Assembly (NCBI GenBank): GCA_900313185.1
Contig: OMQI01000160.1
Coordinates: forward strand, 1-19,433
DNA length: 19,433 nucleotides
Reading direction: 5' to 3'
DNA from: an uncultured Rhodospirillaceae bacterium
Lineage (GTDB): Bacteria; Pseudomonadota; Alphaproteobacteria; RF32; CAG-239
The stretch's first letter is position 1; every line of letters starts with the position of its first letter. The notes below the pieces were generated by a model that had not been told where the DNA came from, did not search any database, and was given only the letters and a program-made list of their open reading frames with translations. This document shows positions 1 to 8,114 of the stretch, piece by piece. A program made the position numbers and the translations under genes.

Positions 1-23
1 AACGGCGAAGAATAAGTAAATTC

Positions 24-53
24 AATAATCGCATAAAAAATAATGCAATTATT
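24..53 (-). terminator. AT-rich hairpin downstream of mrp, weak terminator candidate
   Basis: Positions 24-34 (AATAATCGCAT) pair with 43-53 (ATGCAATTATT) around an 8-base loop. Read on the minus strand the single mismatch becomes a G-U wobble, giving an 11-bp stem just past the mrp stop codon. There is no good U-run after it, so termination is doubtful. Bases 1-15 read as four codons and a stop (N-G-E-E-stop) on the plus strand and could be the end of a gene lying to the left, but that is too short to support. Confidence 0.3.
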
Positions 54-65
54 CATCTGAGGTTT

Positions 66-1061
66 TTATCCTATTTTGGCGATTATTTTCTCAGCAATAC
101 TTTCATAAGCTTTAGTATGCGGACTGTCGGGGGCGGAAGCCACAATCGGGGTGCCGTTATCGGAAGTTTCACGGATAGCCATTTCGAGAGGAATTGCTCC
201 TAAAAATGTTTCCCCCATATTTTCGGCGGTTTTCTGGGCGCCGTGCGAGCCGAAAATATCGCTTTGCTTACCGCAATGCGGACAGATGAAATAGCTCATA
301 TTTTCGATAATTCCCAAAATAGGTGTGCCGGTTTTTTTGAACATATTTACGCCTTTAATCGCATCTATTAAAGCAATATCTTGCGGAGTGGAAACAATCA
401 CGATACCGGCAAAATCTATACGTTGCGAGAGCGTGATTAAAATATCACCGGTTCCCGGAGGCATATCTATTACCATAATATCAACATTATCCCAAGCGGT
501 TTGGGTTATAAGCTGTTCTATGGCGCCTCCGGCTTTGGCTCCACGCCAAATCAGCGGGGTGTTGCGGTCTATTAATGAACCGATTGATACCGATTGTATC
601 CCGTATTCTTTAAACGGAGTAAAATTTTCACCATCTTGAGATGTCAAAGGCGCACCTTCATAGCCGAGCATTGTCGGAACGGACGGACCGTAAATATCAG
701 CATCAACCAATGCTACGTTTTTGCCTTTGTTGGCTAAAGCCAGAGCCAGATTAACCGCAGTGGTCGATTTGCCGACACCACCTTTCCCCGAAGCCACGCC
801 GATAATTTTCTTTACACCGTTAATATGCCATTTTTCAATTGCCTGTACACCGACATTAACTTGTTTTTCCTGAGTGAAAATTACCGATGATTTATACTCA
901 GAAAATGTTTGTTGCAGTCTGTTTTTCAGTGCGGATGTTTTATCTGTATCTTCGGTGATTCCCGATATTTCAATAATAATCCGGTTTTTAATGACTTTAA
1001 CACCGATAATATTTTCCTGCGGATAGTATTCGCTGACAATCTCAATAATTTGTTTTTCCAT
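66..1061 (-). CDS. mrp: Mrp/ApbC-type iron-sulfur cluster carrier ATPase
   Basis: Mrp (ApbC, NBP35 family) is a cytoplasmic P-loop ATPase that carries and delivers Fe-S clusters. The 331-residue protein has the deviant Walker A motif GKGGVGKST at residues 92-100, the switch sequence DADIYGPSVPT at about 120-130, VIDMPPGTGD at about 197-206, and the CPHC pair at 260-263 that holds the bridging cluster in a dimer. The N-terminal 75 residues sit where the MIP18/DUF59 domain lies, but they are short and lack its usual DPE and cysteine motifs, so that domain looks degenerate. The ATG at 1061 follows a GGAG on the minus strand. The gene diverges from hflK across 101 bases; in many alphaproteobacteria mrp lies beside hflK, often in the same direction. 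Family assignment is secure; the substrate proteins are unknown. Confidence 0.95.
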   Translation of the reverse strand: MEKQIIEIVSEYYPQENIIGVKVIKNRIIIEISGITEDTDKTSALKNRLQQTFSEYKSSVIFTQEKQVNVGVQAIEKWHINGVKKIIGVASGKGGVGKSTTAVNLALALANKGKNVALVDADIYGPSVPTMLGYEGAPLTSQDGENFTPFKEYGIQSVSIGSLIDRNTPLIWRGAKAGGAIEQLITQTAWDNVDIMVIDMPPGTGDILITLSQRIDFAGIVIVSTPQDIALIDAIKGVNMFKKTGTPILGIIENMSYFICPHCGKQSDIFGSHGAQKTAENMGETFLGAIPLEMAIRETSDNGTPIVASAPDSPHTKAYESIAEKIIAKIG

Positions 1062-1100
1062 TATATAAAGCTCCGTATGTGGATATAAATTGATAGTTGA

Positions 1101-1129
1101 TTGTATTTAACTTAATTATGGATTATCTT
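1101..1129 (+). promoter_or_regulatory. Candidate promoter for hflK operon
   Basis: TTGTAT at 1101-1106 and TATCTT at 1124-1129 are separated by 17 bases. They lie 33 bases before the hflK start, in the only sizeable gap ahead of the four-gene run. The match to the sigma-70 consensus is moderate. AAAGGAA at about 1151-1157 is the ribosome binding site. Confidence 0.35.
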
Positions 1130-1162
1130 ATACCAATAAATTTGTAATGAAAAGGAAATAAT

Positions 1163-2203
1163 ATGGCAGATAACAATAATCCTTGGGATAACGATAATGA
1201 TGAATTCGGTTTTGAAGACAGTTCATCGAAGTCCAGACGTTCTGTGTCACGTCGCTTTAAGATTATAAACAATGGGCCGAAAGCAAGTGTGGGCTCATAT
1301 ATAAAATATGGCTTGCTGGTAATTTTAGGTTTGTGGATTTTAAGCGGATTTTATCAGGTTCAGCCGAGTGAAGAAGGCGTGGTTTTGCGTTTTGGTAAAT
1401 ATGTTTATACCACAGATGCCGGTTTGCACTATCACTTGCCGGCTCCGATAGAAGAAGTTATTAAAGTGAATGTTACGCAAGAACGTAGCATAAATCTCGG
1501 TTCTGCAGATAATCGTGATTATCGTAATAATGCCTTTACCGAAAGTCATATGCTGACCGGTGATGAAAATATTGTGGATATTAACTTGACCGTGGTATGG
1601 AAAATTAAAGACGCCAAAGATTACTTGTTCAGTATTCGTAGCCCGGATGAAACTGTAAGCGTAGCGGCTCAATCGGTGTTACGTGAAATTGTCGGCCAAT
1701 CGGAAATGCAACCGATTATTACCGGAGATCGTGGTAAAGTCGAAGATGAAACCAAAAATGAATTACAGCGTGTTTTAGATGAATTCAAAGCCGGTATTAT
1801 AATTGTGCGTGTAAAATTGCAAAAAGCTGACCCGCCGAGAGAAGTTGTTGATGCCTTTAATGAGGTGCAGCGTGCTAAAGCAGATATGGAACGTTTCAAA
1901 AACGAGGCGGAAGCTTATCGTAATGAAGTATTGCCTAAAGCCAAAGGTCAGGCGGCACAAATTGCTCAAGATGCCGAAGCATATAAAGCGGCAACGATTA
2001 ACAAGGCAGAAGGTGAAGCTAAACGTTTTGCTTCGGTTTATGCCGCTTACAAAGACGGTAAAGAAGTAACAATCAAAAAAATGTATTTGGATGCGATGGA
2101 GGATGTTCTGAAAAAAGCCAATAAGGTGATTATCGATCCGTCACAAAAAGGCAATCTGTTGCCGGTACTGTCGTTAAATTCAAAAAATCCGGCAAAGGAG
2201 TAA
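1163..2203 (+). CDS. hflK: HflK, SPFH-domain partner of FtsH
   Basis: HflK and HflC form a large inner-membrane complex facing the periplasm that encloses the FtsH protease and restrains its degradation of membrane proteins. The 346-residue protein has a polar, Asp/Asn-rich cytoplasmic N-terminus (1-45), one membrane span at about 48-66, and a band-7/SPFH domain beginning at QPSEEGVVLRFGKY. A long charged helical segment rich in Ala, Glu and Lys follows at about 230-300. The N-terminal tail lacks the long Gly/Pro-rich stretch of the E. coli protein but is otherwise ordinary. It is first in a tight operon with hflC, a DegP-type protease and holC. HflK is distinguished from HflC by its position and its longer N-terminal cytoplasmic tail. 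Confidence 0.95.
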   Translation: MADNNNPWDNDNDEFGFEDSSSKSRRSVSRRFKIINNGPKASVGSYIKYGLLVILGLWILSGFYQVQPSEEGVVLRFGKYVYTTDAGLHYHLPAPIEEVIKVNVTQERSINLGSADNRDYRNNAFTESHMLTGDENIVDINLTVVWKIKDAKDYLFSIRSPDETVSVAAQSVLREIVGQSEMQPIITGDRGKVEDETKNELQRVLDEFKAGIIIVRVKLQKADPPREVVDAFNEVQRAKADMERFKNEAEAYRNEVLPKAKGQAAQIAQDAEAYKAATINKAEGEAKRFASVYAAYKDGKEVTIKKMYLDAMEDVLKKANKVIIDPSQKGNLLPVLSLNSKNPAKE

Positions 2204-2207
2204 GAAG

Positions 2208-3083
2208 ATGAATAAAATAGGTTTAATTCATATATTGGGTGTGATTGTTGCCGCATTGGTAATAGTGTTTTTAAGCTCGGCATATATTGTTTATCAGCCT
2301 GAGCAGGCAATTGTTCTGCAATTCGGCGAGCCGGTACGTGTTGTTAAAGAGGCCGGATTGAAATTTAAGGTTCCGTTTGTGCAAAATGTAGTGTTCTATG
2401 ATTCACGTTTACTGAATTTAGACCCACCGGCACAAGAAGTAGTATTGAACGATAAAAAGCGTTTAGATGTAGATAGTTTTACTCGCTACAAAATTATTGA
2501 TCCGTTGAAATTCTATAAAACCGTTCGTACTGAAAATCAAGCGCGAGGAAAATTGGCGGAAATTGTAAATTCCTCACTTCGTAAAGTTTTAGGTAAGGTG
2601 ACATTAACCGAGTTGCTTTCAGAAAAAAGAACCAAAATTATGAGTGATATCAGTGCCACGGTTAAAAAAGATGCCGAAGCAATCGGCGTGAGTGTGGCAG
2701 ATGTGCGTATTCGCCGTGCCGATTTGCCGATTGAAGTTATGCAAGCAATCAATGATCGTATGAAAACCGAACGCCAAAGAGATGCCAAAGAATTTCGTGC
2801 TAAAGGACAGCAACAGGCACAGAATATTCGTGCTACAGCCGATAAAGAGGCCACAATTATTGTTGCCGAAGCAGAAAAGAATGCTCAAATTACCAGAGGT
2901 GAAGGCGATAAGCAGGCTGTAGAACTGTGGAATAAAACCGTTGGTCAAGATGTGGCATTTTACGATTTTTACCGCTCGTTGGATGCATATCGCAAGTCGC
3001 TCTCCGATGATGATACTTCTTTGGTGTTATCGCCGGATTCCGAATTTTTCAAATTTTTTAACAACTCAATGGAGAAACATTAA
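2208..3083 (+). CDS. hflC: HflC, SPFH-domain partner of FtsH
   Basis: This is the second subunit of the HflKC complex that modulates FtsH at the inner membrane. The 291-residue protein has an N-terminal membrane span at about 7-28, then the SPFH domain starting YQPEQAIVLQFGEPV, with the typical VADVRIRRADLPIEV segment at about 165 and a long charged helix after it. Its ATG lies 4 bases after the hflK stop, with AAGGAG at 2195-2200 inside the end of hflK as ribosome binding site, so the two are co-translated as expected for partners made in equal amounts. Nothing is missing relative to the family. Confidence 0.95.
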   Translation: MNKIGLIHILGVIVAALVIVFLSSAYIVYQPEQAIVLQFGEPVRVVKEAGLKFKVPFVQNVVFYDSRLLNLDPPAQEVVLNDKKRLDVDSFTRYKIIDPLKFYKTVRTENQARGKLAEIVNSSLRKVLGKVTLTELLSEKRTKIMSDISATVKKDAEAIGVSVADVRIRRADLPIEVMQAINDRMKTERQRDAKEFRAKGQQQAQNIRATADKEATIIVAEAEKNAQITRGEGDKQAVELWNKTVGQDVAFYDFYRSLDAYRKSLSDDDTSLVLSPDSEFFKFFNNSMEKH

Positions 3084-3088
3084 GAGTT

Positions 3089-4369
3089 ATGTTGAAATAT
3101 CTTGTTTTTAGTATTGCCCTGTGCGGATTTGCCTGTAATGCTTTTGCTGAAGAAATGAGCTTGGAAGATACGATTGCCGAGGTTAATGATTCGGTAATCG
3201 GAATTGTGGCCGATAATGCTGAAAAACAGGCACTTGGTGCCGGTATTGTGCTGAGCGAAGATGGTTATGTGGTAACCAATGCTCATGTAGCTGAAAATGC
3301 CGATAAAATATCCATAATTACAACCGAAGACGAACAGTATGATGCCAAGCTTATCGGTACCGATGCCAAAACGGATATAGCACTTTTAAAAGTTGATAAT
3401 CCGCATAATTTTAAGCCGGCAAGCTTTGCCGATTCCGATTTGGTGAGAACCGGTAACAGTGTTTTTGCAATCGGTAATCCTTTCGGATTGGGCAACAGCG
3501 TTTCGCTTGGTATAATTTCCGCTAAGGAACGAGATATTGAAAAAGGTCCTTATGACAATTTTATACAGACGGACACGGCAATTAATCAAGGGAATTCCGG
3601 CGGCCCTCTGTTTAATACTGATGGCGAAGTAGTGGGTATGAATACTGCTATATTTTCTACCGACGGTAATAATATGGGAGTCGGTTTCTCAACTCCGTCG
3701 AATATTGTGCAATGGGTTGTTGGAGAACTCAAAAAGAACGGTAAAGTGGAGCGTGGTTGGATAGGTGTTGGTGTACAGAAAGTACGCATTGAGAACTCAG
3801 AGCAAAAAAATAATTTGGTAGTTACGGCAATGTCGGAAGATTCTCCGGCGGCAAAAGCCGGATTTAAAGTCGGTGATATTTTGCTTAAAGTCGGGGATAT
3901 GGAATTAACCAACCCTCGAATGTTTTCTTTGCAGGTTTCGCAAATGGCACCGAACACCGAATTACCGGTTATCGTGCTTAGAGATAATCAACCGCAGGAG
4001 CTAAAAGTTACGGTTGCCTTAATGCCTGAAGAAAAAGAATTAAAATCTCCAAAAACAGAGAAAGGTGAACCGGAATCTTCATACAGGCATAAATTCGGTA
4101 CTGAAATAAAACCTTTGGCAATGACGGTAAATTATGACGAAAATAATCAAGAAGTTGTTGTGGAAAGTGTGGAAGAACAATCCGAGGCGGCAGCAAAGGG
4201 TATTAGAGAAGGAGATAAATTTAAGACATTAAACGGTCATAAAATATTCGGTATTGAAGATTTAGCCGTTAAAATCAAAGAAGCATCTGCTAAAGGACAG
4301 GTTATTTTGCAATTTGTGGGTGAAGACGGTTTCGATACCATAACTCTGAATTTGAAGGATGATAAATGA
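3089..4369 (+). CDS. degP: DegP/HtrA-type periplasmic serine protease (Do family)
   Basis: A secreted trypsin-like protease and chaperone that degrades misfolded envelope proteins. The 426-residue precursor begins with a signal peptide (1-20, likely cut after AFA). The catalytic triad is visible as His66 (TNAHVAE), Asp96 (TDIALLK) and Ser170 (GNSGGPL). Two PDZ domains follow, at about 222-312 and 335-424, which bind substrate tails and drive cage assembly in this family. It is somewhat shorter than E. coli DegP (474 residues including signal). It starts 5 bases after hflC; hflKC followed by a Deg protease is a common alphaproteobacterial arrangement that groups membrane and periplasmic quality control. 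DegP, DegQ and other Do proteases cannot be separated on sequence alone here, so the symbol is provisional. Confidence 0.9.
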   Translation: MLKYLVFSIALCGFACNAFAEEMSLEDTIAEVNDSVIGIVADNAEKQALGAGIVLSEDGYVVTNAHVAENADKISIITTEDEQYDAKLIGTDAKTDIALLKVDNPHNFKPASFADSDLVRTGNSVFAIGNPFGLGNSVSLGIISAKERDIEKGPYDNFIQTDTAINQGNSGGPLFNTDGEVVGMNTAIFSTDGNNMGVGFSTPSNIVQWVVGELKKNGKVERGWIGVGVQKVRIENSEQKNNLVVTAMSEDSPAAKAGFKVGDILLKVGDMELTNPRMFSLQVSQMAPNTELPVIVLRDNQPQELKVTVALMPEEKELKSPKTEKGEPESSYRHKFGTEIKPLAMTVNYDENNQEVVVESVEEQSEAAAKGIREGDKFKTLNGHKIFGIEDLAVKIKEASAKGQVILQFVGEDGFDTITLNLKDDK

Positions 4370-4821
4370 GTCGCATTGATTTCTACCATTTGCAAAAACA
4401 AACTTTAGACGAAGTGTTGCCGAAGTTACTTATCAAAGTATATGCGTCCGGAAAACGTGCGGTGGTGAAAATCGGCAAGGAAGAACGAATTGAACCAATA
4501 AATTCCTATTTGTGGACATTCCAAGATGAAAGCTTTTTACCTCACGGCAGTAAAAAAGACGGTTTTGCTGCCGAGCAACCTATATGGCTGACTTCACAAA
4601 ACGATAATCCTAATCAGGCGCAATTTCTGTTTCTTACGGAAGGTGCCGAATGTGATGAAACAGAATTGGCATCGTATGAGAGAATTTTTAATATATTTGA
4701 CGGTAATTCGGAACAAGCTTTAACTCAAGCACGAGATTTATGGAAAAAATATAAAGCTGACGGTTGCGAAGTTTTTTATTGGCAACAAACAGACAGTGGA
4801 AAATGGGAGCAAAAAGCCTAG
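4366..4821 (+). CDS. holC: DNA polymerase III chi subunit
   Basis: HolC links the clamp loader to single-stranded-DNA-binding protein during replication. The 151-residue protein shows the family pattern: FYHL near the N-terminus, LLIKVYASGKRAVV, then LWTFQDESFLPHG at about 49-61 and PIWLT at about 72-76, with a helical C-terminus containing ARDLWKKYKADGCEVFYWQQ. The start codon overlaps the stop of the upstream protease gene (ATGA, 4 bases), indicating translational coupling. Elsewhere in the group holC usually sits beside pepA; its place at the end of an hflKC-degP operon is unusual, and I see no functional link. No clear terminator follows in the 78-base gap. Confidence 0.9.
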   Translation: MSRIDFYHLQKQTLDEVLPKLLIKVYASGKRAVVKIGKEERIEPINSYLWTFQDESFLPHGSKKDGFAAEQPIWLTSQNDNPNQAQFLFLTEGAECDETELASYERIFNIFDGNSEQALTQARDLWKKYKADGCEVFYWQQTDSGKWEQKA

Positions 4822-4840
4822 TATAAAGCGTAAATAATAC

Positions 4841-4868
4841 TTGCGTATTTTATAAAAAAAATTATGAT
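4841..4868 (+). promoter_or_regulatory. Candidate promoter for the kdsD-lptCA-lptB operon
   Basis: TTGCGT at 4841-4846 and TATGAT at 4863-4868 are spaced 16 bases apart, in the short gap between holC and kdsD. A very strong ribosome binding site, AGGGAGGA at 4883-4890, lies 9 bases before the kdsD ATG. The TTGCGT overlaps a small 5-bp hairpin (AATAC/GTATT), which I judge too weak to be a terminator. Confidence 0.4.
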
Positions 4869-4899
4869 TTATCTATGTTTTTAGGGAGGAACGACAGTA

Positions 4900-5862
4900 A
4901 TGAACATTTCAGATATTGAAGTTGCAAAGCAAACCATAAATCGTGAAATAGAAGCGTTAAAGGTTATGGAAAATAACTTGGATGAAACTTTGAGCAAAGC
5001 ACTGGATTTGTTGCAAAATACCAAAGGACGTGTAATCGTTACCGGAATGGGGAAATCAGGTCATATCGGCAGTAAAATTGCCGCCACGATGGCATCGACC
5101 GGAACGCCGGCTTTTTTCTTGCATCCGAGCGAAGCCAGTCACGGAGATTTGGGAATGATAACCGCAGACGATGTGGTTATCGCCATATCTAACAGTGGTG
5201 AATCTAAAGAACTTTCCGATATTTTGGTGTATTGCCGTCGTTTTTCCATTCCGTTGATAGCTATTACCAAAAATAAGGATAGCTCGCTTGGTAAAAACAG
5301 TGATTTGGTTTTATTGTTACCGGATAATAAAGAAGCTTGTCCGCTCGGTCTTGCTCCAATGTCCTCGACAACCGCAACATTGGTTATGGGAGATATTTTA
5401 TCGGCAGATTTAATGGTGCGCAAGGGCTTTACCGAAGAAGATTTTAAACTGCGCCATCCGGGAGGAAAGTTGGGCTCTATTTTGCGCCACGTTTCAGATA
5501 TTATGCACACCGGGGATGAAATGCCGTTAATTGGGAAAAATGCTATTATGCAGGATGCCTTAATGACAATGTCTGAAAAAATGCTCGGTTGTGTGGGTAT
5601 TGTAAATGAACAAGGTGAACTGGAAGGAATGATAACCGATGGTGATTTGCGCCGCTGGATGTCACCTGATTTAATTACCGAGAATGTCTGTAAAGTTATG
5701 ACTAAAAATCCACGTACCATAAATGCCGATGCCTTGATTGCCGAGGCGGTTAATGTTATGAATACAACCGGTCGTGGTATTACCAATATGTTTGTGACCG
5801 AAAACAAAAAACCGATAGGAATTATACATATTCACGATTGCTTAAAAGCCGGAGTCAGTTAA
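4900..5862 (+). CDS. kdsD: Arabinose-5-phosphate isomerase (KdsD/KpsF/GutQ family)
   Basis: This cytoplasmic enzyme converts ribulose 5-phosphate to arabinose 5-phosphate, the first dedicated step toward Kdo, the inner-core sugar of LPS. The 320-residue protein has an N-terminal SIS domain (about 35-185) with GMGKSGHIG (Lys52), SNSGES (97-102), Glu104, Glu145 and the HPGG motif with His186. These match the E. coli KdsD catalytic residues Lys59, Glu111, Glu152 and His193 with a constant offset of 7. Two CBS domains follow at about 200-320 (HTGDEMPLIG..., VCKVMTKNPRTI...). Length is normal. It opens an operon with lptCA and lptB, as in other alphaproteobacteria, which makes the LPS role (KdsD) much more likely than the sugar-alcohol role (GutQ). 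Confidence 0.93.
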   Translation: MNISDIEVAKQTINREIEALKVMENNLDETLSKALDLLQNTKGRVIVTGMGKSGHIGSKIAATMASTGTPAFFLHPSEASHGDLGMITADDVVIAISNSGESKELSDILVYCRRFSIPLIAITKNKDSSLGKNSDLVLLLPDNKEACPLGLAPMSSTTATLVMGDILSADLMVRKGFTEEDFKLRHPGGKLGSILRHVSDIMHTGDEMPLIGKNAIMQDALMTMSEKMLGCVGIVNEQGELEGMITDGDLRRWMSPDLITENVCKVMTKNPRTINADALIAEAVNVMNTTGRGITNMFVTENKKPIGIIHIHDCLKAGVS

Positions 5863-5865
5863 TAT

Positions 5866-7377
5866 ATGTTTGATTCAAAAAAAATAGATTCGTATTTTGA
5901 TAATAAGCAAAATTTTGAGCTGTCAGATACAGGTATGCAGCATAAATCCGTATCGTGGCGGAGATTGTTTAAGCTGACGCTTCCTTGTGTGGCGGCAGCA
6001 TTGCTTGGGGTAATGGTAGTTATACCGAATATTCGTAAAAGTGTGGATTTGCAGGATAATATTACCGTTCCCCGCAAAGGAGAAATGGAAAAACTCCATA
6101 TAGAACAAACGGTTTTCAATTCTACTGACAACAAAAACAGAGTAAACAAAATTGTTGCAGACAGTGTTGATGAAACTTCTCCCGGTTCGAAATTGATGAA
6201 AATAGTAAATCCTCGAGGTAGTATTCCTACCGATAGCGGTGTTGCCGAAATTACCGCCAGCGAAGGTTTTTTTAATCAAAATAATAATGTATTGAATTTG
6301 TCCTCGGATGTTCGTGCCGTAGTCAATAATGATACTGTAATAACTTCGGAAGAGGCGAATTATGATTTCGGTAATGAATACGGTTGGGGTGAAAAGGATA
6401 TAAAAGCCAAAGGCGAATGGGGTAATTTGACGGCAAAGGCATTTACTTATGATAAGGGTAAAGAAATTCTGACGTTGAAAGGATATAATAGAATCAACAG
6501 CAAAGGCAGTACTTTGAGCGCCAATGATGTAACAGTGATTTATCAAAACGAAAATAAGACTGTTTCAACCGGAAAAGCCAGTTTTTCGCAAAATGATAAA
6601 AGACTGTTTGCTGATAAAATAATTGCTTATTTTACGGAAAGCGGTAAAAAAGAGTTGGTACGTGCCGAGGCTTTCGGTAATGTGGTGGTTAAAACGCCAA
6701 AAGAAACAGTTACGGGAAAAGAAGGATATTACAATCCGCAAATCGGCGAAATAGTGCTTTACGGAAGCGAAAAAAGTGATAAATCCGGAAAAGGATATGT
6801 CAGTATTCATCAGGGTAACAATGTATTGTATGCCAAAAAAATCACTGCTTATTCAGATACTACCGGCAAAAAAGATATGCGTAAAGTGATTGCTTTGGGT
6901 AATGTCAAAATAGTAACTCCGAATGAAACGGCTACCGGTAAAGAAGGACATTATTATCCGCAAGTCGGAGAGGTTCAGCTTTTCGGAAACTTCTCGACCG
7001 AACCTCGTAAAACCGGTCACGTTACAATTAAACAAGGTGAAAATACTTTAAGGGCTGAAAAAATTACTGCATATTTGGATAAAGGCGGTAAGGGCGATTT
7101 GGTAAAAGCAGTTGCTGTCGGTAAGGTATATGTGGATACCCCGAAAGGAAGTGCCAAAGGTGACAAAGGGGTATATAATCCTAAGGAAAATAAGGTTGAG
7201 TTATTTGATAATGTGCGTATAGAACAAAACGGTAATTTTATAGAGGGTGCGCACGCTCAAACGGATTTATTGACATCGGTGAGCCGTATAACAGGTGATG
7301 AAAACACCGGCGGACGGATTCGAGGAACATTTTATAAAGTAAGGAAAGCAAGCAATGGCAATAAAACAAAAAAATGA
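5866..7377 (+). CDS. lptCA: Fused LptC-LptA, membrane-anchored LPS transport bridge with tandem OstA repeats
   Basis: LptC anchors to the LptB2FG extractor, and LptA forms the periplasmic bridge that carries LPS to the outer membrane. Here both appear in one 503-residue protein. Residues 1-32 are cytoplasmic and about 34-54 form one membrane span. About 70-211 match alphaproteobacterial LptC, ending in AKGEWGNLTAKAFTYDKGKEI. From about 212 the sequence reads as LptA (OstA-like beta strands), without any signal peptide or internal start. It includes three tandem 74-residue units beginning at Leu247, Leu321 and Leu395, each with the pattern KITAY...GNV.V.TP.E...GK.G.Y.P..GE..L. The usual LptC is about 190 residues and mature LptA about 160, so the LptA part (about 290) is extended. 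It starts 3 bases after kdsD and overlaps lptB by 23 bases. Domain identity is firm; that the fusion replaces a free LptA is inferred, since a second copy could lie elsewhere. Confidence 0.85.
   Translation: MFDSKKIDSYFDNKQNFELSDTGMQHKSVSWRRLFKLTLPCVAAALLGVMVVIPNIRKSVDLQDNITVPRKGEMEKLHIEQTVFNSTDNKNRVNKIVADSVDETSPGSKLMKIVNPRGSIPTDSGVAEITASEGFFNQNNNVLNLSSDVRAVVNNDTVITSEEANYDFGNEYGWGEKDIKAKGEWGNLTAKAFTYDKGKEILTLKGYNRINSKGSTLSANDVTVIYQNENKTVSTGKASFSQNDKRLFADKIIAYFTESGKKELVRAEAFGNVVVKTPKETVTGKEGYYNPQIGEIVLYGSEKSDKSGKGYVSIHQGNNVLYAKKITAYSDTTGKKDMRKVIALGNVKIVTPNETATGKEGHYYPQVGEVQLFGNFSTEPRKTGHVTIKQGENTLRAEKITAYLDKGGKGDLVKAVAVGKVYVDTPKGSAKGDKGVYNPKENKVELFDNVRIEQNGNFIEGAHAQTDLLTSVSRITGDENTGGRIRGTFYKVRKASNGNKTKK
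6604..7269 (+). repeat. Three in-frame 222-bp tandem repeats encoding LptA beta units
   Basis: Three units at 6604-6825, 6826-7047 and 7048-7269 encode 74 residues each, in the LptA part of the fusion. By hand alignment units 1 and 2 share 35 of 74 residues (47%) without gaps. Units 2 and 3 share about half over their first 55 residues, and unit 3 decays near its end. The DNA has diverged, so this is an old duplication. Conserved positions are the LxA-K-I-AY start, G-K-K, GNV, TP-ET, GKEG-Y and GE--LFG. Confidence 0.85.
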
Positions 7378-8101
7378 TGTCGATGTTTTGGAAGTTTTTA
7401 ATATAGGCAAAAAATATAAAAAACGCACGGTATTAAAAAATGTTTCATTGCACGTAAAAAAAGGCGAAGCGGTGGGCCTGTTGGGTCCGAACGGTGCCGG
7501 AAAAACCACTTGTTTCTATTGCGTTACGGGTTTGATTACACCGGATTACGGTGATGTATACATAAACGGTCAGGATATTACCGCAATGCCTATGTATAAA
7601 AGAGCAAAGATGGGAATCGGCTATTTGCCGCAAGAATCTTCAATTTTCAGAACATTAAGCGTTGAGGATAATATAAAAGCAATTTTAGAGGTTGTGGAAG
7701 ATGATGAAGCAAGTCGTGAAAATCGTTTGGAAGAACTTTTGAACGAGTTTTCGATTGCTCACTTGCGTAAATCTCCGGCTCTTTCTCTTTCCGGCGGTGA
7801 ACGTCGTCGTTTGGAAATCGCCAGAGCTTTGGCTTGCAAACCGAGTTTTATATTGTTGGATGAACCGTTGGCCGGTATTGATCCGATAGCGGTAAATGAA
7901 ATAAGAACTTTAGTTTCACAACTTAAAAACAGAGGTCTGGGAGTTTTAATTACGGATCATAATGTCCGTGAAACCTTGGATATTATCGACAGAGCATATA
8001 TATTACACTCGGGTACCGTGTTGATGGAAGGAACTCCGGAAGATATTGTTGCCAATGAAGATGTGAGAAAAGTATATTTGGGTGATAATTTCTCATTATA
8101 A
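7355..8101 (+). CDS. lptB: LPS export ABC transporter ATPase
   Basis: LptB is the cytoplasmic ATPase dimer that powers LPS extraction from the inner membrane by LptF and LptG. The 248-residue protein carries Walker A GPNGAGKTT (44-52), the Q-loop in GYLPQESSIF (Gln93), the LSGGE signature (145-149), Walker B ILLDEP (166-171) and the switch His202. The stretch PMYKRAKMGIGYLPQE and the DHNVRETL end are characteristic of LptB among ABC ATPases. The ATG at 7355 lies inside lptCA (23-base overlap) behind AAGGAAAG, so translation is probably coupled. Its partners LptF and LptG are not in this window; they are usually encoded elsewhere. In most alphaproteobacteria rpoN follows; here the next gene is hpf. 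Confidence 0.96.
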   Translation: MAIKQKNDVDVLEVFNIGKKYKKRTVLKNVSLHVKKGEAVGLLGPNGAGKTTCFYCVTGLITPDYGDVYINGQDITAMPMYKRAKMGIGYLPQESSIFRTLSVEDNIKAILEVVEDDEASRENRLEELLNEFSIAHLRKSPALSLSGGERRRLEIARALACKPSFILLDEPLAGIDPIAVNEIRTLVSQLKNRGLGVLITDHNVRETLDIIDRAYILHSGTVLMEGTPEDIVANEDVRKVYLGDNFSL

Positions 8102-8114
8102 GAGAACAAGATTG

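Noticed and set aside
4827..4850. Small hairpin between holC and kdsD as a terminator
   Set aside because: Only about 5 bp, AT-rich, and without a following T-run; it overlaps the candidate -35 box.
5139..5807. Open frame of 222 codons on the minus strand within kdsD
   Set aside because: It is antisense to a well-supported gene, its translation has no family motif, and no ribosome binding site or promoter is seen. Long antisense frames arise from codon bias.
5923..6546. Open frame of 207 codons on the minus strand within lptCA
   Set aside because: Antisense to a clear coding region. The sequence is rich in Ile, Phe and Tyr, as expected from complementing AT-rich codons.
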